From Saccharibacillus sp. CPCC 101409 (GTDB lineage Bacteria > Bacillota > Bacilli > Paenibacillales > Paenibacillaceae), in contig NZ_JAULSA010000002.1 in NCBI RefSeq assembly GCF_030518235.1, forward strand, positions 310,001 to 374,000: a stretch of DNA of 64,000 bases, read 5' to 3'. The notes under the pieces were generated by a model. The model ran no database searches, was not told the DNA's origin, and saw nothing but the letters and a program-made list of their open reading frames with translations. Made by a program: the position numbers and the translations under genes. Shown one piece after another: positions 26,999-35,730 of the stretch (its first letter is position 1; every line of letters begins with the position of its first letter).

Positions 26999-28111
26999 AT
27001 GGACAAACGAGAGCTGATCGAAGCGCTGGACCGGGTAACCGGCCGGCTGATGGATCTGGGCCGCCCGGATAACGAAAGCGAACTGCGGGCGCTGGAAGGC
27101 GAAGCGCAGCGGCGGGGATACTTCGCGCGCGACTTCGGCATGGAAGAGTGGGATTGGCCGCAGGGAGTCGGTCTGTACGGGCTCGCCGAAACGGACCGCT
27201 ATTTCGGCGACGGGAGATTCGCCGCTTACGCGAAGCCCTGGCTGAAGCGCCGGCTTGAGCGCGGACTGCCGAGCCGCAATATCAATACCACCGCGCCGCT
27301 GCTGTCCCTGATGGAACTTGGCGAAGCGGAAGGTCTGAGCCTGGAATGGGCCGCCTGGCTGGCGGACGGCGCGCCGGACGGGCTGCCGCGCACGGAAGAA
27401 GGCGGCTACCAGCATGTGACGACGGGCGATACGCCTGCCGAAGTGAAGCCGAACGAAAATGAAATCTGGATCGATACGCTGTTTATGGCCATCTTGTTTA
27501 CGGCGCGCATGGGGGTGAAGACCGATAATGCCGGATGGCGGGAAACATCGCTGCATCAGCTGCTGCTGCATATCAAATACCTGTACGACAAGCGGACGGG
27601 ATTGTTCTATCACGGCTGGAATTTCGACGGCCGGCACAACTTCAGCGAAGCGTTCTGGTGCCGGGGCAACGGCTGGTTTACGCTCGGCCTGCCGGAGTAT
27701 GTGGACACGATGAAGCCTTATCTGGACGGCGGCGTGCTGGACTATTTGCGGCAGACGTTTCGTTCCCAGGCCGACGCGCTGTTGGAGCGCCGGCATGAAA
27801 GCGGGCTGTGGCATACGCTGCTGGACGATCCGTCCGGCTATACGGAAACGTCGGGCTCGGCGGCGATCGCCGCCGGCCTGCTGCACGGCGTCCGCTCCGG
27901 TCTGCTGCCGGAATCGTATGCGGAAGCGGCGATGAAGACGGTCCGGGCCGTAGTGGACCGGATCGGCGCGGACGGCGTGGTGTCGGGCGTATCGGCCGGC
28001 ACGCCGATCGGGGCGGAGCGCGAAGATTACAACCGCACCGTGACCGCGCCCATGGCATACGGCCAGGCGCTCGCGATCGTGCTGCTGAGCGAAGCGCTGC
28101 GCCGAATGTGA
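26999..28111 (+). CDS. GH105-family hydrolase inserted in the iol operon
   Basis: A 370-residue (alpha/alpha)6-barrel protein without a signal peptide. The family catalytic aspartate is Asp159 in WIDTLFMA, and the substrate-cleft stretch FWCRGNGWFTLGL is intact, so the enzyme should be active on unsaturated uronides. It stands between iolE and iolG on the same strand, 87 bp after iolE and 52 bp before iolG. GAGAGGGG lies about 19 bp upstream of the ATG, an unusually long spacing. Its place among inositol genes suggests that the substrate contains, or is met with, inositol. That is inference. Confidence 0.85.
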   Translation: MDKRELIEALDRVTGRLMDLGRPDNESELRALEGEAQRRGYFARDFGMEEWDWPQGVGLYGLAETDRYFGDGRFAAYAKPWLKRRLERGLPSRNINTTAPLLSLMELGEAEGLSLEWAAWLADGAPDGLPRTEEGGYQHVTTGDTPAEVKPNENEIWIDTLFMAILFTARMGVKTDNAGWRETSLHQLLLHIKYLYDKRTGLFYHGWNFDGRHNFSEAFWCRGNGWFTLGLPEYVDTMKPYLDGGVLDYLRQTFRSQADALLERRHESGLWHTLLDDPSGYTETSGSAAIAAGLLHGVRSGLLPESYAEAAMKTVRAVVDRIGADGVVSGVSAGTPIGAEREDYNRTVTAPMAYGQALAIVLLSEALRRM

Positions 28112-28163
28112 AGATCGTATCGGCATAGCGGGCAAACGAACTTGAGGGAGAGGAAGAACTGCC

Positions 28164-29204
28164 ATGACCAATTTAGTGGAAGTGGGCATTATCGGGGCGG
28201 GACGGATCGGTCGGCTGCATGCGGAGCATCTGCTGCGGATGCCGCAGTTCGCGCTGCGGGCGATCGCGGACCCGTTCGCGGGCGGCAGCCTGCGGGAATG
28301 GGCCGAACACAACCGTGTATCGGTATACGGAGACGGCCGGGAACTGCTGGACGATCCGCGCGTCGCGGCGGTATTTATTTGCACGCCGACCGACAGCCAT
28401 GCGGACTGGATCAAGCGCGCGGCCGCGGCCGGCAAGCATATCTTCTGCGAGAAACCGGTCAGCCGCTCGCGCGAAGAAACGGAACAAGCGCTGCGGGCGG
28501 CGGAAGAAGCCGGAGTCGTATTCCAGGTCGGATTCAACCGGCGGATGGACCCGAGCTTTCGCCGGTTGAAAACGCTGGTCGAAGCGGGCGAGCTGGGCCG
28601 TCCGCATATCCTGAAGATCACGTCGCGCGATCCGCAGCCGCCGGGGGAAGAATACATCCGCTCTTCCGGCGGGATGTTTACGGATATGACGATCCACGAT
28701 TTCGATATGGCGCGCTATCTGATGAACGAAGAAGTGACCGAAGTGTACGCGCGCGGCGCGAACCTGATCGATCCGGTGTTCGGCCGGCACGGGGACGTGG
28801 ACACCGCGATTATCACGCTGACGTTCGAGAGCGGGGCGGTCGGAGTGATCGACAACAGCCGCCAGGCCGTCTACGGCTACGATCAGCGGATCGAAGTGTT
28901 CGGCGCGCTCGGAGCCGCGTCGGCGGACAACTGGAGGCCGACGACGGTCGAAGTATCCACGGCCGAAGCGGTCACCCGGGATCGTCCGCTGCATTTCTTC
29001 CTGGAGCGCTACGAGCGCGCTTTTATCGAAGAAGCGGCGGCGTTCGCCGATTCGGTGCTGCGCGGCAGCCCGGTCGTCTGTTCGGGCATGGACGGAATGA
29101 AAGCCGAAGCGATCGCCGAAGCGGCGCTGGAATCGCACCGGACCGGGCTGCCGGTCAAGCTGCCGGCTTCGGCCGACCGCAAAGGCGCGCAGTTCGCAAA
29201 TTAA
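28164..29204 (+). CDS. iolG: Inositol 2-dehydrogenase
   Basis: A 346-residue Gfo/Idh/MocA-family NAD-dependent dehydrogenase that oxidises myo-inositol to 2-keto-inositol, the first step. The Rossmann motif GIIGAGRIGRLH lies at 8-19, Lys97 in CEKP, and Asp174 and His178 in FTDMTIHDFDMARYL complete the catalytic set (Lys97, Asp172 and His176 in Bacillus subtilis). GGGAGAGGAAG precedes the ATG. Other substrates such as scyllo-inositol are possible. Confidence 0.9.
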   Translation: MTNLVEVGIIGAGRIGRLHAEHLLRMPQFALRAIADPFAGGSLREWAEHNRVSVYGDGRELLDDPRVAAVFICTPTDSHADWIKRAAAAGKHIFCEKPVSRSREETEQALRAAEEAGVVFQVGFNRRMDPSFRRLKTLVEAGELGRPHILKITSRDPQPPGEEYIRSSGGMFTDMTIHDFDMARYLMNEEVTEVYARGANLIDPVFGRHGDVDTAIITLTFESGAVGVIDNSRQAVYGYDQRIEVFGALGAASADNWRPTTVEVSTAEAVTRDRPLHFFLERYERAFIEEAAAFADSVLRGSPVVCSGMDGMKAEAIAEAALESHRTGLPVKLPASADRKGAQFAN

Positions 29205-29258
29205 ACGGGCGGCAGAACGAGCAAACAAGCGGATAAGAAAGAAAAGGAGGAGCCAACC

Positions 29259-30074
29259 ATGTCCCAATTGATCGTGCGCGCGGGTGAACCCGACGCGCAG
29301 GGCCTTATCGCGGCCGTTACCCCGGCGTCGGCCGGCTGGCAGTACGTCGGCTTCGAAGCCTATCGGCTGACGGCGGGCGGCAGACTGTCGCGGCCGACGG
29401 AAGGAAACGAAGCCTGCCTCGTGCTGCTGTCGGGCCGAGCCGACGTGCGGGCGGGAGATCGAACGTTTGCCGGAATCGGCGAACGGATGTCGGTGTTCGG
29501 CGGCGGGGCGCCGTATTCCGTGTATGTGCCCGCCGGCAGCCAATACGAAGTGACGGCGCTGACCGACCTCGAACTGGCGGTCTGCCTGGCGCCGGGAACG
29601 GGCGTGTACCCGCCCCGGCTGATCGCGCCCGAAGACGCGGGCGAAGAGCGGCGCGGGCACGGCAGCATGAGCCGACGGGTGGTCAATATCCTGCCGGAGC
29701 AGGCCGAAGCGGAAAGTCTGCTGGTGGTGGAAGTGCATACGCGCGGCGGCAACTGGTCCAGCTATCCGCCGCACAAACACGACCGCGACGATCTGCCGCA
29801 CGAGTCTTATCTGGAAGAAACGTATTATCATCGGGTTAATCCGCCGCAGGGCTTTGTCGTGCAGCGGGTGTACAACGACGATCTCAGCCTCGACGAAACG
29901 ATGGCCGTTCCGGACCGCAGCGTCGTGCTCGTGCCCGAAGGCTACCATCCGGTATCCGCGCCGCCGGGTTACGATTCGTATTATTTGAACGTAATGGCCG
30001 GCCCGCGGCGAACGTGGGTATTCCGCAGCGATCCGCGTCACGAATGGCTGACGGCGCCGCCGCCTGCCGAATAA
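29259..30074 (+). CDS. iolB: 5-deoxy-glucuronate isomerase
   Basis: A 271-residue bicupin, the same length as Bacillus subtilis IolB, which converts 5-deoxy-glucuronate to the IolC substrate. Characteristic stretches are WSSYPPHKHD, ESYLEETYYHRVNPPQGFVV and VPEGYHPVSAPPGYDSYYLN, carrying the metal-binding histidines and glutamate. AAGGAGGAG precedes the ATG. It is the last gene of the operon. The aldolase gene iolJ and an inositol transporter are not present in the window. Confidence 0.95.
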   Translation: MSQLIVRAGEPDAQGLIAAVTPASAGWQYVGFEAYRLTAGGRLSRPTEGNEACLVLLSGRADVRAGDRTFAGIGERMSVFGGGAPYSVYVPAGSQYEVTALTDLELAVCLAPGTGVYPPRLIAPEDAGEERRGHGSMSRRVVNILPEQAEAESLLVVEVHTRGGNWSSYPPHKHDRDDLPHESYLEETYYHRVNPPQGFVVQRVYNDDLSLDETMAVPDRSVVLVPEGYHPVSAPPGYDSYYLNVMAGPRRTWVFRSDPRHEWLTAPPPAE

Positions 30075-30082
30075 CGCGGACC

Positions 30083-30100
30083 GCGGACGGAACGTCCGCT
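30083..30100 (+). terminator. Hairpin after iolB (left copy)
   Basis: GCGGAC-GGAAC-GTCCGC stem-loop right after the iolB stop, without a T run. A near copy (17 nt, one mismatch) stands at 30303-30319. Confidence 0.45.
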
Positions 30101-30302
30101 AAGGTTGTCGAGAAGTCCAGTTTGATAAAAGCCAATAAGCGGAGGAGAAAATTTCGTGTAGGAGACCTGGCGTTCGCCTTTGAAACCGGGAAGATACCGC
30201 AGGAATCTAATCAAATTTCCTGGTTTCAACACGCGACCGAAACGAATTTTCTCCGCAGCCTTTACGGCTTCTTTGCGAATAGGACTTTCTCGACATTCTG
30301 CG
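30101..30302. repeat. Long imperfect inverted repeat B
   Basis: The left arm (30101-30193) and right arm (30216-30302) are diverged reverse complements of each other. Matching blocks are TGTCGAGAA-GTCC with GGACTTTCTCGACA, GCGGAGGAGAAAATTTCGT with ACGAATTTTCTCCGC, and TGAAACCGGGAA with TTTCCTGGTTTCA. The element lies between two copies of the GGAACGTCCGCT hairpin. It fills the gap between iolB and the next regulator; no gene seen inside. Confidence 0.8.
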
Positions 30303-30429
30303 CGAACGGAACGTCCGCTTCCCCCCGCCTTCTTCCGGTTCCCGGCGATCCCGTGCTATAATGACAAAAAAATCGTCCGCTTGGCCCGGAAACCGGCTGC
30401 CCGCGCAGTTCGAGGGAAGGAGGAAGCCA

Positions 30430-32679
30430 TTGTCGCGTACCTGGTATCGCCGATTGCTGCTGTCGTATTTTCCGATTTTTCTGCTCACCGTAACGGTGCT
30501 GATCTTCGCTTCGTTCGTGTTTATTAACGATATTTCCCGGATGGAAACGAAAAAAGCGGACCGCGCGGCTTCCGGCTATCTGCTCGACAGCGTGGATCGC
30601 GCGGTGCAGGAAGCGGAGCTGTCCGTGCTGGAAGCGGTCGAGGACAACTCGGCGTACAAAACGTATTTCAACACCGACGAGCGCGGGGGAACGCCGTCCG
30701 TGTACGCGATCGCGCAGAGCCTGCGCAGCGTGACCGCGGCTTCTCCGCTGCTGGAATCGGTGTATATTTACGACAAACGAAATGAAAGCGTTTTAACGCA
30801 GAGCGGGTTGAGACCGGCCGACGGCTTTACGGACGAAGCCTGGATCGAGACGATCTCGGCGGAAACTCCCGCATCCGGCTGGCAGCCGATCCGGGAATAC
30901 GAATCCGATCCGGCCCAGCGCAATCCCGTGCGGGTGCTGACTATCGACAAAGGCATGCCGCTGCCGTTCGGCTCGGAAGGCGTGCTCGTCATCAATATCA
31001 AAATGAGCGCGATCGAGCGCATGATCGACAACGGCGTCAACGAACAGCTGTCTTTTCTGACGATCGAGGACCGCTCCGGCGAACCGGTTTATCAAGCCCA
31101 TGCCGAAACGGCGGGCGGCCGGGCGCTGAACACGCTGACGCTGGACCGGCTCGGCTGGACGTTTACGAGCGGCATCAAAGCGGGCGGGCTGTTCGGCTGG
31201 GTATCCGTGATTTCGTATCTGTGGGTCGGCATCGCGGCGGTTACGGTGCTGTGCGCGATTATTTATCTGGTGTACATCACGCGCCGCAACTACAAGCCGG
31301 TCCAGATCATCATGAACCGGATCGAAGCGCATCAGATGCGCGTGCTGGACGAAGAAGGATCGGGAGGCGCGGCGGACGAGCTCAAGCTGATCGACGGCGT
31401 GCTTGAAGGTCTCATCAATCACACCCGGGATTACGAGCAGAAAAGCCGGGAAAACATGCTGCTCCAGCGCAGCCGGCTGTTCGCCGATCTGCTGCGCGGC
31501 GAGCGGACCGAAGGAGCCGTCACTCTGCTGGAACGCCTGTCTCCGCTCGGCGGGGTCACCGCTTCGTCGCGCTTCGTCGTGGTCGTGCACGAGATCGCGC
31601 GCTACGAGAACGTATTCCGCGACCGCTATACGCGCGGCGACGAGAATACGCTCAAGTTCGCGCTGATGAATGTGCAGCAGGAGATGACGCGCGCCGCTTC
31701 GCTCCAGGGCTGGGCGGAGTGGATCGGCCCCGACCGGCTGGCGGTGCTGTTTCTGGCCGAATCGGGCAGCACGGACCTGCCGGAGCGCCTGAAAGCGCTG
31801 GCCGAGGATTACCGCAGCTGGACCGAGCGCAATCTGCGCATCTCGCTGCGCTGCGGCATCGGCCACTGCGTGCAGGGAATCGAGCGGATCGGGAATTCGC
31901 ACGAAGCGGCGGAATCCGCGCTGCGGCACAAGCTGCTGCTGCACGGCGATATCGTGCTGGCCGATCCGGACGAGCCGTCCCGGCGGCTGTTGGAAACCTA
32001 CAATTACCTGCAAACGATCGCCGAGCTGGTCAAGCAGTTCCGGATGTCCAGCGGCCAGTGGCGCGAACATCTGGAGCGGATTTTCGAGTCGTTCGAACGC
32101 GATTTCGTCCGGGACGACGTGATCCGTTCGCTGATTCGCGCCATGCTCGATATGCTGGGCCGCGAGGTGGCGTTGATGTCCGAACGGCTCCAGGAAGCGC
32201 TGGCGGAAGACAATACCGCGAGGCTGAGACAGCGTCTGGACGAAGCGGAAACGCTGGGCGAAGTCAAAACCCTGCTGCTGGAATACCTGACCGACCTGTT
32301 TCGCATTTACGTCTCGGTCAGCGAAACCAAAAGCTACCGGGCGATGGTCAGCGAAATGAAAACGTATATCGAAGAAAACTTCACCAATCCCGATCTGTCC
32401 CTGAAGCACCTGAGCGACCGGTTCCAGATTACGGGCAAGTACGCCAGCTATTTGTTCAAAACGGAGTTCGATATGAAGTTCGTCGATTTCGTTACCGAGC
32501 TGCGGATGAAAGAAGCCGAGCGGCTGCTGCTGGAAACGGACGAACCGCTGCAGGAGATCGCGCTTCGGGTCGGCTACGCCAACGCGATTACGTTCGGCCG
32601 GGTGTTCAAGCGAATCTCCGGCATCACGCCCGGCGATTACCGGCGCACCAGGCGCGACCGGCCTTTTTTCCAAGCCTGA
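30430..32679 (+). CDS. Membrane-bound AraC-type regulator (YesS-like)
   Basis: A 749-residue one-component regulator. A membrane segment at about 9-31, an extracellular sensor domain to about 258, a second span about 262-285, a cytoplasmic linker domain, and a C-terminal AraC DNA-binding domain over the last 100 residues (LKHLSDRFQITGKYASYLF, YANAITFGRVFKRISGITPG). Bacillus subtilis YesS has a similar plan. I start at TTG 30430 because AAGGAGGAAG precedes it; the in-frame ATG at 30361 lies inside a TATAAT box. It likely activates the ABC operon downstream in response to an extracellular sugar. Own terminator at 32724. Confidence 0.88.
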   Translation: MSRTWYRRLLLSYFPIFLLTVTVLIFASFVFINDISRMETKKADRAASGYLLDSVDRAVQEAELSVLEAVEDNSAYKTYFNTDERGGTPSVYAIAQSLRSVTAASPLLESVYIYDKRNESVLTQSGLRPADGFTDEAWIETISAETPASGWQPIREYESDPAQRNPVRVLTIDKGMPLPFGSEGVLVINIKMSAIERMIDNGVNEQLSFLTIEDRSGEPVYQAHAETAGGRALNTLTLDRLGWTFTSGIKAGGLFGWVSVISYLWVGIAAVTVLCAIIYLVYITRRNYKPVQIIMNRIEAHQMRVLDEEGSGGAADELKLIDGVLEGLINHTRDYEQKSRENMLLQRSRLFADLLRGERTEGAVTLLERLSPLGGVTASSRFVVVVHEIARYENVFRDRYTRGDENTLKFALMNVQQEMTRAASLQGWAEWIGPDRLAVLFLAESGSTDLPERLKALAEDYRSWTERNLRISLRCGIGHCVQGIERIGNSHEAAESALRHKLLLHGDIVLADPDEPSRRLLETYNYLQTIAELVKQFRMSSGQWREHLERIFESFERDFVRDDVIRSLIRAMLDMLGREVALMSERLQEALAEDNTARLRQRLDEAETLGEVKTLLLEYLTDLFRIYVSVSETKSYRAMVSEMKTYIEENFTNPDLSLKHLSDRFQITGKYASYLFKTEFDMKFVDFVTELRMKEAERLLLETDEPLQEIALRVGYANAITFGRVFKRISGITPGDYRRTRRDRPFFQA

Positions 32680-32723
32680 GCCGCGCCGCAGTTCCGGCCT
32701 GCCGCTCCCGGGTTCGCACGCCG

Positions 32724-32777
32724 CATTCGCCCCGATCTTCGCGCGCCGAAGAGACCGGGACGGATGCTTTTTTTTGT
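32724..32777 (+). terminator. Terminator of the YesS-like gene
   Basis: Arms 32724-32742 and 32748-32768 pair with few mismatches around a CGCGC loop, followed by eight T. Confidence 0.88.
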
Positions 32778-32901
32778 CTGCCGATAAATGCGGCGGCAAA
32801 CGCGCCGCGCGTTTTACGAATCCGGTTGGCCTGCGAAAATCGTTTATCCGATAAACCGAAAGTTCGATTTTTAAGCAAACGACGCAGCCGAAACTGGTTT
32901 A

Positions 32902-32931
32902 TTGTCAGGCGGCGGGAAATTGTGGAATACT
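32902..32931 (+). promoter_or_regulatory. Candidate promoter of the ABC operon
   Basis: TTGTCA (32902-32907), 18 bp, AATACT (32926-32931), with TG just before the -10. Moderate match. Confidence 0.35.
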
Positions 32932-33050
32932 GGGGGCACTCCGGAAAGCCGATAGCCGGGCGGCGGAGCGCAGAGACGTTCACACGCGGACCCAAGTCTC
33001 GCGGCGCGAAAAATGTAAGCGCCATCAACAAAGAAAAAGGAGATGGGAAT

Positions 33051-34655
33051 ATGACAGGGAAGAATCGTACGGGGGTTCTGAAAAAAACGGCGGGAGCGGT
33101 GCTGACGGCGGTATTGGGCTTTTCGCTGCTGTCCGGCTGTTCCTCGGGCACGAAAGAGGAGACGGCGGCGGGCGAAAGCGGCAGTTCGAACAGCGAACGG
33201 GTGACGCTGAAAGTCGAAGTATTCGACCGCGGCAACAGTCCTTCTCCTTATACGATCACCAACAACTGGCTGACCCAGTACGTCCAGAAAGAATTCGGCG
33301 ACCCCAACAATATCGACGTCGAATTCGTGCCGGTCCAGCGCTCCGAAGAAACGACCAAGCTGAACGTGCTGATGGCCAGCGCTTCGGACGTGCCGGATAT
33401 CGTCTTCGTGTACGATTCCAGCGTTTTCTACCGCTACGCCCAGCAGGGCGGACTGGCCGATGTGGGCGAACTGCTCGATCAATACGGCTCCAACCTCAAA
33501 ACGTATCTCGGCGACGAAACGCTCAAGTTCGGCCAGCTCGAAGGCAAACAGTTCTCGATCCCGGGCAAACGGGCGATCACCGGACGCTACGCTTCCTATA
33601 TCCGCCAGGACTGGCTCGACAAGCTTGGCCTGCCGGTACCGTCGACGACCGACGAACTGTACAACACGCTCAAAGCGTTCAAAGAGCAGGACCCGGGCAG
33701 CCTCGGCGGCAATAATATCCCGATGGGCATGGCGCTCGCTCCGGCCCAGTACGAGACGCTGATCTATTCTTTTATCCAACCGGTCAAAGGCGACCTGACG
33801 TACAGCCAGCGTTACGAGATGCCGCTGCACGAAGGGTTCAAAGACGCGATGCAGTTCCTGAACAAGCTGTACAACGAAGGGCTGATCAGCAAAGACTTCA
33901 GTCTGGACGAAGAAAAAGAACAGCTCGTCAAAGACATCCAAAGCGGCAACGTCGGCTTCTGGTCGGAAGACGTGGACCGGATCTTCTACGCCGACGGCAC
34001 GCTGGACAATCTGTACAAGAACGTCGAAGGCAGCAAAGTCGTGCCGGTCGACGCCTACAGCAACCCGAACGAAGGCGATAAGCATATCAAGTCCCGCTAC
34101 GGCAGCAACGGGATGTACATGATGATTCCCAAGAGCAGCAAGCGCGCGGCCGAAGCGGTCAAATACCTGGATTGGATGGCTTCGGACGATAACCTGATTA
34201 CGATGTACAGCGGCGTGGAAGGCGAGAACTACGAAATGAAAGACGACATTCCGGTGCTCAAGGCCGACGCTACGCAGGAAATGATCGACCGGATCTACAA
34301 TGCCGGCGATATGGCGATTATCTCCAACGGCAAAGCGATCGGCGACGAAGAAACGAACGAGAAAGCCTGGATCGCCGGTTTCCCGGAAAACAACCAGGAG
34401 ATGCTGCGCCAGTCGATCGACCTCGCCAACACGGACACGGTCGGCCCGATCATTTTCGGCAAACCGATCGAAGCGGAAGCCAAGTACGGCACCGCGCTGA
34501 ACGACAAGCTCAAAGTGGTGATCGTCCAGTCCGCGATGGCGAAGCCCGACCAGTTCGATGCCGTCTACGAGCGCGAGATGAACGACTTTATGAATATCGG
34601 CGGCACCGAGCTCAAGAAAGAACTGGAGCAGGCGCTGCAGGAACTCGGCCAGTAA
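33051..34655 (+). CDS. Sugar-binding lipoprotein of ABC importer (LplA/YtcQ type)
   Basis: A 534-residue lipoprotein. The signal peptide ends LLSGC with Cys30. After a Ser/Glu-rich linker come TNNWLTQYVQKEFGDPNNID, IVFVYDSSVFYRYAQQGGL and PGKRAITGRYASYIRQDWLD, the pattern of the LplA group that binds complex oligosaccharides. AAAGGAGA precedes the ATG. Two permease genes follow, and an ATPase of the MsmK type would be shared from elsewhere. A strong hairpin separates it from the permeases, which usually keeps the binding protein more abundant. Confidence 0.9.
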   Translation: MTGKNRTGVLKKTAGAVLTAVLGFSLLSGCSSGTKEETAAGESGSSNSERVTLKVEVFDRGNSPSPYTITNNWLTQYVQKEFGDPNNIDVEFVPVQRSEETTKLNVLMASASDVPDIVFVYDSSVFYRYAQQGGLADVGELLDQYGSNLKTYLGDETLKFGQLEGKQFSIPGKRAITGRYASYIRQDWLDKLGLPVPSTTDELYNTLKAFKEQDPGSLGGNNIPMGMALAPAQYETLIYSFIQPVKGDLTYSQRYEMPLHEGFKDAMQFLNKLYNEGLISKDFSLDEEKEQLVKDIQSGNVGFWSEDVDRIFYADGTLDNLYKNVEGSKVVPVDAYSNPNEGDKHIKSRYGSNGMYMMIPKSSKRAAEAVKYLDWMASDDNLITMYSGVEGENYEMKDDIPVLKADATQEMIDRIYNAGDMAIISNGKAIGDEETNEKAWIAGFPENNQEMLRQSIDLANTDTVGPIIFGKPIEAEAKYGTALNDKLKVVIVQSAMAKPDQFDAVYEREMNDFMNIGGTELKKELEQALQELGQ

Positions 34656-34689
34656 CGCTGCGCGGCACAACAAGCGACTTTTGCGGAAG

Positions 34690-34720
34690 ACGCCGCCGTT
34701 TCCGCCGGAAGCGGCGGCGT
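34690..34720 (+). other. Intercistronic hairpin behind the binding-protein gene
   Basis: ACGCCGCCG/CGGCGGCGT continues inward as TTCC-GCC-GGAA: an almost unbroken stem with a 3-nt loop. Only two T follow, so it is probably an mRNA-stabilising or partial-termination element. Confidence 0.7.
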
Positions 34721-34745
34721 TCCCGCCCGTTGGGAGGAGAAACCA

Positions 34746-35702
34746 TTGACCAAAGCGAAAGCGACCGAAGCGGCCTCCGTGAAGCGGTACGGCGGGATGA
34801 GCCGAAGAACGTCCTATATGAAGCGGTACTGGCAGCTGTACGCGCTGCTGGCGCTTCCGCTGCTGTATTTTATCGTGTTCCGCTACGGTCCGATGTACGG
34901 CGTGCAGATCGCGTTCAAAGACTTCAATCTGTTCCAGGGCATAAACGGCAGCGAGTGGATCGGGCTGGAAGCGTTCCGCGAAGTGTTCGCGATGCGAGAT
35001 TTCTACACCACGCTGCGCAATACGTTCATGCTGAACTTTCTCGATCTGGTCGTGTCGTTCCCGGCTCCGATCATCCTGGCGATTATGCTGTACGAGATCC
35101 GCTCGGCCTGGTTCAAGCGCATTTCGCAAACGATTCTGTATATCCCGCATTTTATTTCCTGGGTTATTATCGGCGGGATCGTCTACCAGCTGTTCGGCAC
35201 CCAGTCGGGCATGATCAACGGCGTGCTGCAAAGTTTCGGCTTCGAAGCCGTTCCTTTTTTGACCGACAAGAATTCCTGGCTGATTACGTATCTGTTCACC
35301 GGGGTCTGGCAGAGCGCGGGTTGGGGCACGATCCTGTATCTGGCGGCGCTGAGCGGCGTCAACCGCGAATTGTTCGAAGCGGCCGACGTGGACGGGGCGA
35401 CGCGCCTCAAGAAAATCTGGCATATTACGCTGCCGAGTATCAAGCCGACCATCGTGACGCTGCTGATTCTCAATCTGGGCAAAATGGTCAGCATCGGCTT
35501 CGATCGCCCGTACATCATCGGCAACACGGCCGTGCGCGAATATTCCGACGTGCTGAGCACGTTCGTGTACCGGATCGGTCTCGAAGCGGGGCAGTACACG
35601 CTCGCGACGGTGGTCGGGCTGTTCCAGGCGGTGGTGGGTCTGGTGTTCATTCTCGGTTCCAATTACATTTCCAAAAAAGCGACCGGAGACGGAATCATTT
35701 AA
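34746..35702 (+). CDS. ABC sugar importer permease (LplB type)
   Basis: A 318-residue membrane protein with six predicted spans. The N-terminus YALLALPLLYFIVFRYGPMYG and the cytoplasmic EAA loop (EAADVDGATRLKKIWHITLP) mark it as the first permease of a CUT1-type importer. Start is TTG, with GGGAGGAG upstream. It follows the binding protein and precedes the second permease by 28 bp. Confidence 0.93.
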   Translation: MTKAKATEAASVKRYGGMSRRTSYMKRYWQLYALLALPLLYFIVFRYGPMYGVQIAFKDFNLFQGINGSEWIGLEAFREVFAMRDFYTTLRNTFMLNFLDLVVSFPAPIILAIMLYEIRSAWFKRISQTILYIPHFISWVIIGGIVYQLFGTQSGMINGVLQSFGFEAVPFLTDKNSWLITYLFTGVWQSAGWGTILYLAALSGVNRELFEAADVDGATRLKKIWHITLPSIKPTIVTLLILNLGKMVSIGFDRPYIIGNTAVREYSDVLSTFVYRIGLEAGQYTLATVVGLFQAVVGLVFILGSNYISKKATGDGII

Positions 35703-35730
35703 CGCATCACGGGAAAGGAGAGAAGCGCAT

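Noticed and set aside
30361-30429. Upstream ATG start for the YesS-like regulator
   Set aside because: The ATG overlaps a TATAAT box and has no ribosome site, while the TTG at 30430 has AAGGAGGAAG at good spacing.
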